Origin: a virus
Strand: one strand, 5' to 3'
Virus record (IMG/VR): IMGVR_UViG_3300018481_000027
Location: 1 to 54,002 of that record
DNA length: 54,002 bases
The translations under genes were made by a program, and so were the position numbers. Shown piece after piece: positions 14,233 through 22,200 of the stretch. A model generated the notes under the pieces. The model was given only the letters and a program-made list of their open reading frames with translations, searched no databases and was not told the DNA's origin. How positions within the stretch are numbered: position 1 is the stretch's first letter; each line of letters opens with the position of its first letter.

Positions 14233-14960
14233 ACGTAGGCCCTTTACTAACGGCCCATAGGTCCTCCTTTGTCCTATTGGCAGAAATCTGTGGAACCGCC
14301 ATGAAACATGCTGGAGTCTCCCGTGTAGGTCGCTGCCCCACATCCCCTATCCAGCTTCACCCTCTTACGCATCTCCTAGTGACCTGGACAAGCCGGTAGA
14401 GACGAAAGGGTTCCCTCCTACAAATATGCCTATCCTGAGGGGCGACTCGTAGCCTACCTCGTACGAGAGCCCGCAGTCGCAGACCCTCAGGAGTCGGACT
14501 TCCTGAAATAGTAGAGCAGGCCTACTTTCCTTGCCGAGGATGACCCGGGGCTGGGGTTACAACCCTCCAGGTTTTACGCCGATCGTCAAAACAACCTCTG
14601 GCAAAGCTTATATGCGGGCGTCCCACGCTTCCCCCATGGGCGGGAGAAAGCTCCGTCATCCCGCGCCAGCCCGTCATCCACCCCCGATCAATAGGGGCCG
14701 AGCCTCCCGATCTTTCTATGATAATATGCTGGAGTCACCCTATCCGGACCGCGGCTTCTCTCCCCGCGCGGACAATCCCCTATCCAGCTTCGTCCTCTTA
14801 CTATGCGTATTAGCCCGGAAGGCATGATCACACCTAGGACTCCCTACCCTCACCCCAACTAAGCTTTCCTCTGCGCTGGCACAACCGGGGTGATCGGTTG
14901 AATCCCGCCTGCCAGCGCGTGCTTCGGCTCCTACGAAGCCGGGCACCCACACAAATATGA
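14198..14960 (-). ncRNA. Large structured non-coding RNA candidate (~760 nt)
   Basis: Gene-free region on the minus strand between the mIHF-like and Rpf-like genes. Strong complementary pairs include GCGCTGGCA/TGCCAGCGC (14874-14919), GCTTCG/CGAAGC, GCGGGA/TCCCGC, CCTGAGGG/CCCTCAGG nested with GCGACT/AGTCGC (14433-14492), and GCTGGA/TCCAGC twice. The last pair belongs to a duplicated module (14309-14372 and 14725-14797) sharing GTAAGAGG, GAAGCTGGATAGGGGAT and GACTCCAGCAT around unrelated inner hairpins. The region ends in an intrinsic terminator. Canonical tRNA arms are absent. Large ornate phage RNAs such as GOLLD and ROOL are the nearest known concept; homology is not claimed. Confidence 0.6.
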
Positions 14961-14964
14961 ACGG

Positions 14965-15294
14965 TTACCGAAGCATCGAGACGAGTTCAGTCCGTTGCCG
15001 CACACTCAATCCCCCGACGGTCTTCGCGGGAGAGATGCGACACTGCTGGAGTACTTTGTTTGTCTTGACCCGCCCGTACTTAGGGCAGCTAATGAGCAGG
15101 TCAAATATCTTCATGGTCTCTAGCCACGTTGGTGGTGGTTCCAGTAGCAGATTTTTGATCTGCACTTTCCTGGCCTTCAAGTCGCGCTTCAGTTGCGCAC
15201 GCTTGCCTCGGACTTCGTTGGCGCGGGCCAACGCTTCCATTCTCTGAACCAGGGATCGGTCTGGAACTCCAGTCTTCTTCGTTTTGACGGCCAT
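14965..15294 (-). CDS. mIHF-like nucleoid-associated DNA-binding protein
   Basis: 109 residues with the actinobacterial integration host factor pattern: a basic helix (MEALARANEVRGKRAQLKRDLKARK), the linker VQIKNLLLEP, then an H2TH-like region (KIFDLLISCPKYGRVKTNKVL) and the basic tip ISPAKTVGGLSVRQRTEL. Host mIHF bends DNA, aids phage integration and organises the nucleoid. The phage copy could shape phage chromatin or redirect host transcription. Its ATG overlaps the upstream TAA. The structured ncRNA region starts directly after its stop. Confidence 0.85.
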   Translation of the reverse strand: MAVKTKKTGVPDRSLVQRMEALARANEVRGKRAQLKRDLKARKVQIKNLLLEPPPTWLETMKIFDLLISCPKYGRVKTNKVLQQCRISPAKTVGGLSVRQRTELVSMLR

Positions 15295-15900
15295 TTAGGC
15301 CGCCTTCTCGACGCCTGCCTGTTCTCCCGCCTCAGCCTCCTCCGGCGCGGGCCCCTGCAGACCCTCTCCTCGCTGCTCTTCCACGGCTTCGGCTTCCCGC
15401 GCCGCTTCGGTCACCTCGCTGTGGGTACCGTTCCCCTGCAGAGACGCGACCACCTCGTCGTAATCCTGCGGCTCCTGGGGCACGTAGTTCATGCCCTTCC
15501 AGGAGAGCACCGACCCGTCTGCTTGCGCGAAGCATTCCGGGCCGATGACCACGATGTTGGGATCGTCTTGGATCTCGGAGAGCTTCTCTCCGGGGTCTGC
15601 CTCCTGCTCGAGCTGGACCACCTCGTCGAACGAGAGATGGAACGCCTTGTTGGTGTAGATCTTGTAGCCCCGCTCCGTGTAGAGGATCCAGTCGCCGACC
15701 ATGGCCTTGGTCTGACGAGGATTCTTGGGGTGATGGACCCGCACCTTGATGTACTTCTTCCCGGTTCCCTTTCCGGGAATCTCGTCCTGGCAGATCTCGC
15801 CTTGACACCAGGCGGCGACCTCATCGAAGTTGTCCCGCGCGACACGGATCGCTTCGACATAAAGCGGCTTCCGGATGAACTTCGTTGTTGTGACACTCAT
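15295..15900 (-). CDS. 'PGD-I' family protein with long acidic tail (201 aa)
   Basis: Start Met is the first in frame; its AAAGGA is unusually far (about 16 nt), so the start is uncertain. The core FIRKPLYVEAIRV...AMVGDWILYTERGYKIYTNKAFHLSFDEV matches the layout of the two smaller paralogues at 16940 and 17313 (MKYRKKP... PGDYIVT...). The C-terminal ~60 residues are Glu/Ala-rich. Such proteins are common in phages and have no known function. Confidence 0.75.
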   Translation of the reverse strand: MSVTTTKFIRKPLYVEAIRVARDNFDEVAAWCQGEICQDEIPGKGTGKKYIKVRVHHPKNPRQTKAMVGDWILYTERGYKIYTNKAFHLSFDEVVQLEQEADPGEKLSEIQDDPNIVVIGPECFAQADGSVLSWKGMNYVPQEPQDYDEVVASLQGNGTHSEVTEAAREAEAVEEQRGEGLQGPAPEEAEAGEQAGVEKAA

Positions 15901-15949
15901 GAAACTGACTAGAATGTCCTTTCGTATGGTTGGCTTGCCTGCGGATGTA

Positions 15950-16033
15950 CTACTCGTCTGAGCTGCTGGAGATCCGTGCGAGCACGAAGCCCACAAGGAT
16001 CCCCACGAGCATGATGGCGGCGCCGGTGATCAC
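15950..16033 (-). CDS. Single-pass membrane peptide (27 aa)
   Basis: GTG overlaps the SSB gene's stop (TAGTG). Product is one TM helix (ITGAAIMLVGILVGFVLARI) plus SSSSDE. Typical of very small phage membrane proteins. Confidence 0.6.
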   Translation of the reverse strand: MITGAAIMLVGILVGFVLARISSSSDE

Positions 16034-16512
16034 TACGAACTGCTCTCCTCCATCTCCGAGTACTTCCGTTCGAGCTGGTCTTCCTCGATCGTGATGTACA
16101 TGGTCTGGACATAGGCCGAGATGCCGGTTCGGCCGTGCACTTCGTAGTTGTAGGGACGGACGATGAGATCGACATTGGTGATGTCGGCCCAGTCGAGGGT
16201 TTCCGCCGTCTCCTCAGTGATCGGGACCTTCTTCCCCAGATCGTTGATCGTCATGATCTTCGGGGGTCGGCCCTTTCCGTAACCCACCTTGACCGGGAGC
16301 CACGGGGTCGGCTCCTCTTCCTCCTCGACGTCATCGCGCGGCTGGAGGTACTTGACGTTCCAGCCGTCGGCCAGCATGGCCTCGGCGACGTCGTTCGGAA
16401 GGATTACTCCGAAGTTGCGGTCGCCCTCCCGGTTGTACTGCCCCTCCTTGCCCGTGAAATTGCGGAAGACGAGTCTCACGCCCTCCATGACTACAGTTTG
16501 ATCCGCTGGCAT
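16033..16512 (-). CDS. Phage single-stranded DNA-binding protein
   Basis: 159 residues. The pattern LVFRNFTGKEGQYNREGDRNF...MLADGWNVKYLQPRDD...LPVKVGYGKGRPPKI...TNVDLIVRPYNYEV...AYVQTMYITIEED is characteristic of an actinophage SSB-like family with an OB fold, and the acidic C-terminus (SEMEESSS) fits an SSB partner-binding tail. It should coat ssDNA during replication by the fusion polymerase. Confidence 0.8.
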   Translation of the reverse strand: MPADQTVVMEGVRLVFRNFTGKEGQYNREGDRNFGVILPNDVAEAMLADGWNVKYLQPRDDVEEEEEPTPWLPVKVGYGKGRPPKIMTINDLGKKVPITEETAETLDWADITNVDLIVRPYNYEVHGRTGISAYVQTMYITIEEDQLERKYSEMEESSS

Positions 16513-16537
16513 AGCTCTCCTTCTTCTTGAACTTGGC

Positions 16538-16750
16538 TTACTTCTTTGCCTGCAGGAGTATCAACGAAGCATACGCCTGCGTCTTGGCCAACAGCAACGG
16601 AACCATCACCCAGTTGCCGCTGGAGTCACGCATCTTCTCCGGAGGAAAGCCCAGTCTCTCGGCTTCCCTTGTCACCTCGTCGATCTGTAGGTCGATCTGG
16701 TTGATCAACTTGATCGTGTCCCGGCGCAGAGTATCGGGGCTGATGATCAC
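16538..16750 (-). CDS. Helical hypothetical protein (70 aa)
   Basis: GTG start with AAGGGAG upstream. Two-helix protein (LRRDTIKLINQIDLQIDEVTR...). Overlaps the 3' part of the next upstream gene. Unknown function. Confidence 0.7.
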   Translation of the reverse strand: MIISPDTLRRDTIKLINQIDLQIDEVTREAERLGFPPEKMRDSSGNWVMVPLLLAKTQAYASLILLQAKK

Positions 16751-16943
16751 TGAGACTCCCTTTGAGGTACGCGTCTACCTCTTTGTCGGTAACGGAGAAA
16801 TCGGCGAATAACCCTCGAGAATCTACGCACATCGTAGCCTCCCCGACGACGCGACGTTCGCCTCCGTAGTTTACCACCAGAGGGACGGTCTTGCCGTCTA
16901 ACTCTGCCAGAGCTTCCTTGGTGAATATGACGTGCTCCATCAT
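16626..16943 (-). CDS. Hypothetical protein (up to 105 aa), large 3' overlap
   Basis: The first ~70 residues (MEHVIFTKEALAELDGKTVP...VVGEATMCVDSRG...KEVDAYLKGSLSD) look like a genuine compact domain. The last ~40 residues are read through the start of the 70-aa gene in another frame and look low-complexity, so the frame may be shifted or the overlap real. Confidence 0.6.
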   Translation of the reverse strand: MMEHVIFTKEALAELDGKTVPLVVNYGGERRVVGEATMCVDSRGLFADFSVTDKEVDAYLKGSLSDHQPRYSAPGHDQVDQPDRPTDRRGDKGSRETGLSSGEDA

Positions 16944-17305
16944 CCCTCGGTTCGTGACGATGGGTGGGCGGGTGGCTCGTACACCTCGTACTGAGCTTCG
17001 AAGTCTGCCGCTTTCATCCTGTACAGCTCGCCCCGCCGATTGGTGACGATATAATCACCTGGGCAGACGGTCTCCTCGCCGTTCACTCCGTCGAGAATGC
17101 CGTGCTTCTGCATGACATTGCCGCACTCGGGGCAAAATCTCTCCCCGGGAATTTTGAGGGATCGGAAATATCGAACGACCTCCCCCTCTGACAAGGCGTC
17201 GGAACCCTCAGACAACTTGATCGGCTTCGACTTGTCTTGCGGATGATCTCCGTTGGTAAACCACTGCGAGGCCTCGGTGAGGACCGGCTTCTTTCGATAC
17301 TTCAT
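16940..17305 (-). CDS. 'PGD-I' family protein (121 aa)
   Basis: Begins MKYRKKPVLTEASQW and contains a CPECGNVMQKHG zinc knuckle followed by CPGDYIVTNRRGELYRMKAADFEAQYEVYEPP. Clear tandem paralogue of the next gene and more distantly of 15295. Known only as a phage family of unknown role. Confidence 0.8.
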   Translation of the reverse strand: MKYRKKPVLTEASQWFTNGDHPQDKSKPIKLSEGSDALSEGEVVRYFRSLKIPGERFCPECGNVMQKHGILDGVNGEETVCPGDYIVTNRRGELYRMKAADFEAQYEVYEPPAHPSSRTEG

Positions 17306-17312
17306 TGTCTCC

Positions 17313-17732
17313 TTATCTTAGAGGGGTCTCGTGACGGTCGCGTTGTTGCCTGCGCTGTTCGCGATCGGAAGGGGGTATCTTCTTTCCGTCACGCGGCGGC
17401 GGCGCCCAACGCTCGTACTGCGACTCGAATTCACCCCTACTGAGTCGGTAGTAGAACCCGTTTCGATCGGTGACAATATAGTCACCAGGGCAGATGGTCT
17501 GCTCGCCGTCTCGTCCATCCGGAAGAAACCCATGCCTCTGCATCAGGTTACCACACTCAGAGCAGAACGGGATGTTTTCGACAAGAGCTTCCGGGGGAAA
17601 GAATCGCACTATCTTTCCCTCGGTCAGTTTTGAAGTCTCACCCTCGATCAGCTCTGACCCATCTTCGGGATGATCGCCGTTGGTAAGCCACTGGGTAGCT
17701 TCCAGTAGGAGGGACTTTTTACGGTACTTCAC
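17313..17732 (-). CDS. 'PGD-I' family protein (139 aa), tandem paralogue
   Basis: MKYRKKSLLLEATQWLTNGDHP matches the neighbour; FCSECGNLMQRHG and CPGDYIVTDRNGFYYRLS are conserved. It adds a basic, Arg/Gln-rich tail. Tandem duplication is evident. Confidence 0.8.
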   Translation of the reverse strand: MKYRKKSLLLEATQWLTNGDHPEDGSELIEGETSKLTEGKIVRFFPPEALVENIPFCSECGNLMQRHGFLPDGRDGEQTICPGDYIVTDRNGFYYRLSRGEFESQYERWAPPPRDGKKIPPSDREQRRQQRDRHETPLR

Positions 17733-17742
17733 TCGGCTCCTT

Positions 17743-17922
17743 TCATCTTATACCCCAGATGACCTCGCCGATGTCGTCCCGGGAATTAGCTGCCTCGATC
17801 GTAGCGTCTCTCGAGGATTCGGACGCGTGTTTTGTTTCGATAGCCAGTTCACCCGGAACTTTGGGGTATTTGGCCTCAGAGCCGTAGTAAGCCCGAACCC
17901 AATATGGAAACTCCCTATCCAC
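17743..17922 (-). CDS. Small hypothetical protein (59 aa)
   Basis: GTG start overlapping the upstream stop, with AAAGGAAAC. Product MDREFPYWVRAYYGSEAKYPK... ends GEVIWGIR. Unknown. Confidence 0.65.
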   Translation of the reverse strand: MDREFPYWVRAYYGSEAKYPKVPGELAIETKHASESSRDATIEAANSRDDIGEVIWGIR

Positions 17923-18214
17923 CTTCTGGTTTCCTTTTCATCCCGGCGAAGCCAAGCGCTTTCAGCTCGAAAACCTCGTCGAGCTTCTTGAGCTGTTCGC
18001 TGGCCTCGGGGTCGAGGGTTATGATGATGGTGGTAGTACCGTCATCCTTGGTCCGGTAAGCGAATGCATTACCGATGATTGTGGTGTCGCTTCCAGGCCC
18101 ACCCAGCATCTGAGGAAACCCGACGTTGAGGGTGACGGGGAGATTGGAGAAGACTCGCTCGATATCGAGCATACCCTCCGTATCCACCCCCTCCAGCCCT
18201 TCGAAGTCCTCCAT
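17915..18214 (-). CDS. Hypothetical protein (99 aa)
   Basis: Acidic N-terminus, then a beta-rich core (GTTTIIITLDPEASEQLKKLDEVFELK) resembling small alpha/beta domains. Neighbours overlap on both sides. Function unknown. Confidence 0.7.
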   Translation of the reverse strand: MEDFEGLEGVDTEGMLDIERVFSNLPVTLNVGFPQMLGGPGSDTTIIGNAFAYRTKDDGTTTIIITLDPEASEQLKKLDEVFELKALGFAGMKRKPEGG

Positions 18215-18498
18215 CAGGCGCCTTCGTCCTTCTCGCGATAGAGCTCGACCTGCAGCTCGTGCGAAATATCGAGGCCGTGCTTCCTGGCTGCAGCGACCAG
18301 CTCCTCGACTTCGTACATCTTGCTCTCCGCGCCTGCGCCGAGCCAGAGGATGATGCGATCATCCTCGTCCGGGCGATTGCCGTCATGCTTCTGCAGGTAG
18401 AAGGTCATCAGCATCTGATCCCAACCAAAGACCCACTTGATGTCCTCCCAGTTCTCTCCGACCTTCGTCGGTCCCTGGATGATGACGTGCTGCGACAT
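18214..18498 (-). CDS. Hypothetical protein (94 aa)
   Basis: Starts MSQHVIIQGPTKVGENWED; beta-sheet core (FGWDQMLMTFYLQKHD...DRIILWLGAG) and a C-terminal helix. The ATG overlaps the stop of the TTG-started gene upstream. Unknown. Confidence 0.7.
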   Translation of the reverse strand: MSQHVIIQGPTKVGENWEDIKWVFGWDQMLMTFYLQKHDGNRPDEDDRIILWLGAGAESKMYEVEELVAAARKHGLDISHELQVELYREKDEGA

Positions 18499-18665
18499 CA
18501 GATCGTCTTCTCAGAGGAAATGGAGATCTCCTTCACGTTCGGGTTGTCAGCGATCCCGTAGGAATCGAATTCCTCCTGAGCCTTCTGGACGGACTCGACG
18601 AGATTTTCCGCGGTGACTTCCACCTGACGAGTCTGAGTCACCATATAGCGATAGATCGCTGGCAA
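18498..18665 (-). CDS. Small protein with TTG start (55 aa)
   Basis: TTG start chosen from AGAAAGGAAAGCTG at good spacing; product MPAIYRYMVTQTRQVEVTA.... An internal ATG (codon 8) has no binding site. Stop overlaps the next ATG (TGATG). Unknown function. Confidence 0.65.
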   Translation of the reverse strand: MPAIYRYMVTQTRQVEVTAENLVESVQKAQEEFDSYGIADNPNVKEISISSEKTI

Positions 18666-18677
18666 CAGCTTTCCTTT

Positions 18678-18836
18678 CTACTTATCCAGCTGACACAACG
18701 GGCACTCTCGTCGCATGCTCCCCCACGGGTGTTCCCCACGGCGATGAGCAGCGATCAGAGTTGCCTGAAGTGCCTCTAGAGCTAGGACTTCCCGATTGGG
18801 TTCGGGGTTGATGAGAATATGGAGGTTGTGAATCAT
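18678..18836 (-). CDS. Small CxxC protein (52 aa)
   Basis: ATG overlaps the upstream stop (ATGA) behind AAGGTGGAGGAGTC. Product ends RRECPLCQLDK, a single CxxC near the C-terminus; with the upstream HRRGEH it may bind zinc. Confidence 0.65.
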   Translation of the reverse strand: MIHNLHILINPEPNREVLALEALQATLIAAHRRGEHPWGSMRRECPLCQLDK

Positions 18837-19093
18837 GACTCCTCCACCTTGGTCAGCTTGGCCTCTCCACCCCACGAGGAGATGTAGAGATTCCTGAACT
18901 TCGAGAACTGAGCCCCAATCCATGTCCAGTAGTACTGGGTCCAGGATTGAGACCCACCTCCGTCGTAGGCGAGGTTTATGAACTCCACTCGCCAACGACA
19001 GGTGTGTTCGTTCTTCCTCATCGTCGCACCGCCCATGGTCCTAAGACCACCGTCGTGGACTGTGAGATCGAAGCTGCGAGTTCCGTTAGCCAT
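18833..19093 (-). CDS. Hypothetical protein (86 aa)
   Basis: Aromatic-rich beta protein (CRWRVEFINLAYDGGGSQSW...YYWTWIGAQFSKFRNLY). Ribosome binding site weak. Unknown function. Confidence 0.65.
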   Translation of the reverse strand: MANGTRSFDLTVHDGGLRTMGGATMRKNEHTCRWRVEFINLAYDGGGSQSWTQYYWTWIGAQFSKFRNLYISSWGGEAKLTKVEES

Positions 19094-19100
19094 ATCGGAA

Positions 19101-19286
19101 TCATGAGACGAGCTCCTCGAAGGCCTCGAACGTTAGTAGTACTCCCACCATCTTGCCGTGCCTCATGAGCACGAACTTCTCTTGTTCGCCGAGTTCGAGT
19201 CGCCGAATAAGACTGGGCAGTGTCCGTGAAACATCGCGAACACCGACCAATTCTTCGTTCTGCACTCGGATAGACGGGGGCGTCAT
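19101..19286 (-). CDS. Phd/YefM-type antitoxin, apparently without toxin
   Basis: 61 residues with the Phd/YefM fold signature: VRDVSRTLPSLIRRLELGEQEKFVLMRHGKMVGVLLTFEAFEEL (read as S-R-x-L-P-S-L then R-H-G-K-M-V-G-V-L). These antitoxins bind their operator and neutralise RelE/YoeB/Doc-type toxins. No toxin-like gene lies beside it; neighbours are the polymerase fusion and an 86-aa protein. It may neutralise a host toxin, i.e. act against host defence. ATG overlaps the polymerase stop. Confidence 0.8.
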   Translation of the reverse strand: MTPPSIRVQNEELVGVRDVSRTLPSLIRRLELGEQEKFVLMRHGKMVGVLLTFEAFEELVS

Positions 19287-22200
19287 GTCACGAAGTCCTC
19301 AAAGCTACCGAACTGCTCAATCGCCTTGACGGCGTCTTCTCGTAGCTTCTCGAAATATGACGTATCGATTTGTAGGTCATCCTTCTCACCGAGCTCAATC
19401 GCAGCATCGGCTTCCATCCACAGATGACCCTTGGTACCGGCCACCGCGTAGTACTTGTCTTCGAAGACACGATATAGAGTGCCTCCGTCCTTCTCCACCG
19501 GCACGAAAAGGCCCGTTCGACCCACGTGGCGCATGTGCGCCGCATCGCCGTCGAGAACCCCCTTTACGGGCTTCTCAGGGCCTGTGTAGATGTACATGGT
19601 TCCCTTGATCACGCTGCGAGCTTCGCAGTAGTCGTCGAACCCGGGTTCCTCACCCGCGAACAACGTCTTGAACACGTAGGGATGCTGGAATTGCGCACCC
19701 ACCGTCGTCCACTGGATCTTGGGATAGGGCTCCTCCCACGGAACGGGATGGATCCCGGCCACGTAAACAGCGTCGTTGACCAGGCAGAACCGGTCGTACG
19801 TCGCCTCATGCTCGAAGTCATAGCCATACTTGGCTCCGAAATCGATGACGAACTGGATGATCTCCGACGTAGCATCGGGAATCTTCACGGAATCCGTCTT
19901 GATGTGAACGACCTTGACACCCTTCTCCCACAAGGCGTGCTTCAAGTCGATCATGAAGAGCGCGCCGCGCTTGGCGACGATGTTGTCCCGGTTGCGAATA
20001 TCCCGGAACGGGTTGTCGAACTTGGCAGAAGTGAGACCATAGACGATGTTGATCACGATCTTCAAGGCGTAGGCAAGCTGATCCGCACCTTCCAGGTCGT
20101 AACCTGTATGGGGGTCGCTCAAAAATGGTGTAAGACGTCCGTCCAGCATGGCTGCTGCGGCGTCGAAATCTTTACGCTTGATCGCAATACGAGCTTTGAT
20201 GAGGTCTTCAAACTTCTCCGTGTACGGACCGAAGGCGTTCAACTGGATGATCGACGTCGGATGCATCGACGCGACGTCCAGGACCGCAACGTTCTGGTAC
20301 ATACCAGGTTCGGCATAGACGTAGCCGCCCTCTCCCGGGTTCTCTCCCTTGTACTGACTCTTGCCCATCTCGAAGGTATACCCGGGAAACTCCTCCGAGA
20401 GATCGGTGTAGACGAACTGCTTGTGCGCCGTCTTGACCTTGTCGCCGAAGAGGATCTTGGCGGTGTGGTTCTGCGTGGTGTCGTTCACCGTGAGTCCTGA
20501 CAACTCAGCCAGGATCTGCCGTGCCACGTAGTCACCCTTGCGATCCTCAAACACGGCTTCGGTAGCGTTCACGTCGTTGGCGCAGTACTCCACGACACGC
20601 TCCCAGTCCTCTTCGGGCACATCCTGGTCCCACGGAATATCCAACTCCATGTGTAGGATGCCGAGATCTATCTCGAACTTCTTCAGCGATTGCTTCACCG
20701 AAGAGAGATCCCAAATATCGGCGTAGGACAGGTTGTAAGCCTGAGCGAAAGTAGCCGAGCGATTGCCCTCCACGATCTTGGCGCTCAGCTTGAACAGCTC
20801 GAGGGGTGTGGCGCCCATAGCTGCGGCGTAGAGAATATGGTTGTCGTAGCGGCGGTTGTAGAACCCCACCAGCTTCATCTTGAACAACTCCGCAACCTCG
20901 TGAGGCTTCGGGTTGATCATTCTCACCACGGTGTCTGACCCCTGGAACTTCCAGCAGATCACCAACAGATTGGGGTAGACCTCTACGTCGAAAAAGACAA
21001 GCCGTTCATCGGACACGTCCACCGAATGTTCTCCGGTAAACGCCTCCTCCTTGGTTTCCATCGCTTCCTTCGACGCCCACTTCATCTCCGTGACTACCTT
21101 CAGAGATATCGCTGCCTGGTTGGACGAGTTGTTGGCGAAGGCGACGATCTTGCTACGCAAGTCGGTCACGTCGTACTTGACGTCCGACTCATAGGCGTCG
21201 TCGAGGATCTTCTTGATGAAGTCGATCGACGGCTTGGTTCCTGGATGAATCTCCTTGCGGAGATTGCGTTGGATCAGTGCCCGCAGTCCTTGTTCGCTCT
21301 GAATCGTCTTGTCCTTGAGCATCTTGTCCTTTCGCTCTCGGAGCGGCAACCCCGAGCTGATCTTTGCCACGGGCACCCGGTTACAGCGCGACAACTTTCG
21401 TCGTAGCGCAGCATCACCAGAATATACCTTGACCTCGATGCCCTCGGCGAACACGGGCGCGAGTTCAGAGACGTCACCTTGGTACGTGTAGTGCAGATGA
21501 ATCCCTGAACCAGACTTGCTGATCTCAGCGTAAGTCGCGGGCCACTGAGAAGCAACTTCCAGGTTTCGTTCCAAAGCTTTGTGACCATTCTGGTCCTTCA
21601 GGTCGAAGTCGATCACCACGTGATTTTCTGGGACTTTTACGAAGTGAATTTTTCGCGAGTCAATATCTGACAGCGTCGTTTCGACTTTGGCCCACCTCTG
21701 CGTGGGCATACCTTCTGCGCTTGCCAGTTGTGCTGGCTGTCCCGCCAGGGCCTCATCCAGGATAGAGACCTTCTCTTCCATGACGAGAGAGAACACGGTC
21801 TTGTCATCCGTGGGCATCTTGAACTTCTCGGCCGTAAACCCCTTGTACACGCTGCGCACCGTTTCCCCGTCGACTTCGCCCCGGTCCCGGAACTCGTCGA
21901 AGTAGTTGCGCAGCTCTTCACGCATCTTGTATTGGGGCAGGGGACGTTCGATTCCGCTCTCGGCGCAGTACTCCCGATAGAGCAAATATGCCTGCTTCAA
22001 CGTGGTGTAGTCTTGAGACCGGAACACGTCGTAGTTGGCCTCGATGAAATTGAAGAAGACGTCGGTCTGCAACATCATCTCCAACGGGCGGTACGAGTTG
22101 TAGTAGTTCTTGCCCATCGACAAATATACCTCGAGGCAGTGGTGCGCTATGGCCCCGAGCTCGAAGCTGATCTGCGTCAGGAGGGTGTGGTAGTGCTTGG

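Noticed and set aside
14200-14960. Cluster of canonical tRNA genes
   Set aside because: Several stems look tRNA-like, but no segment shows a T-loop (TTCRANY) inside a 5-bp stem together with a 7-nt anticodon loop and acceptor stem; the GTCCGAC hairpin has an 8-nt loop.
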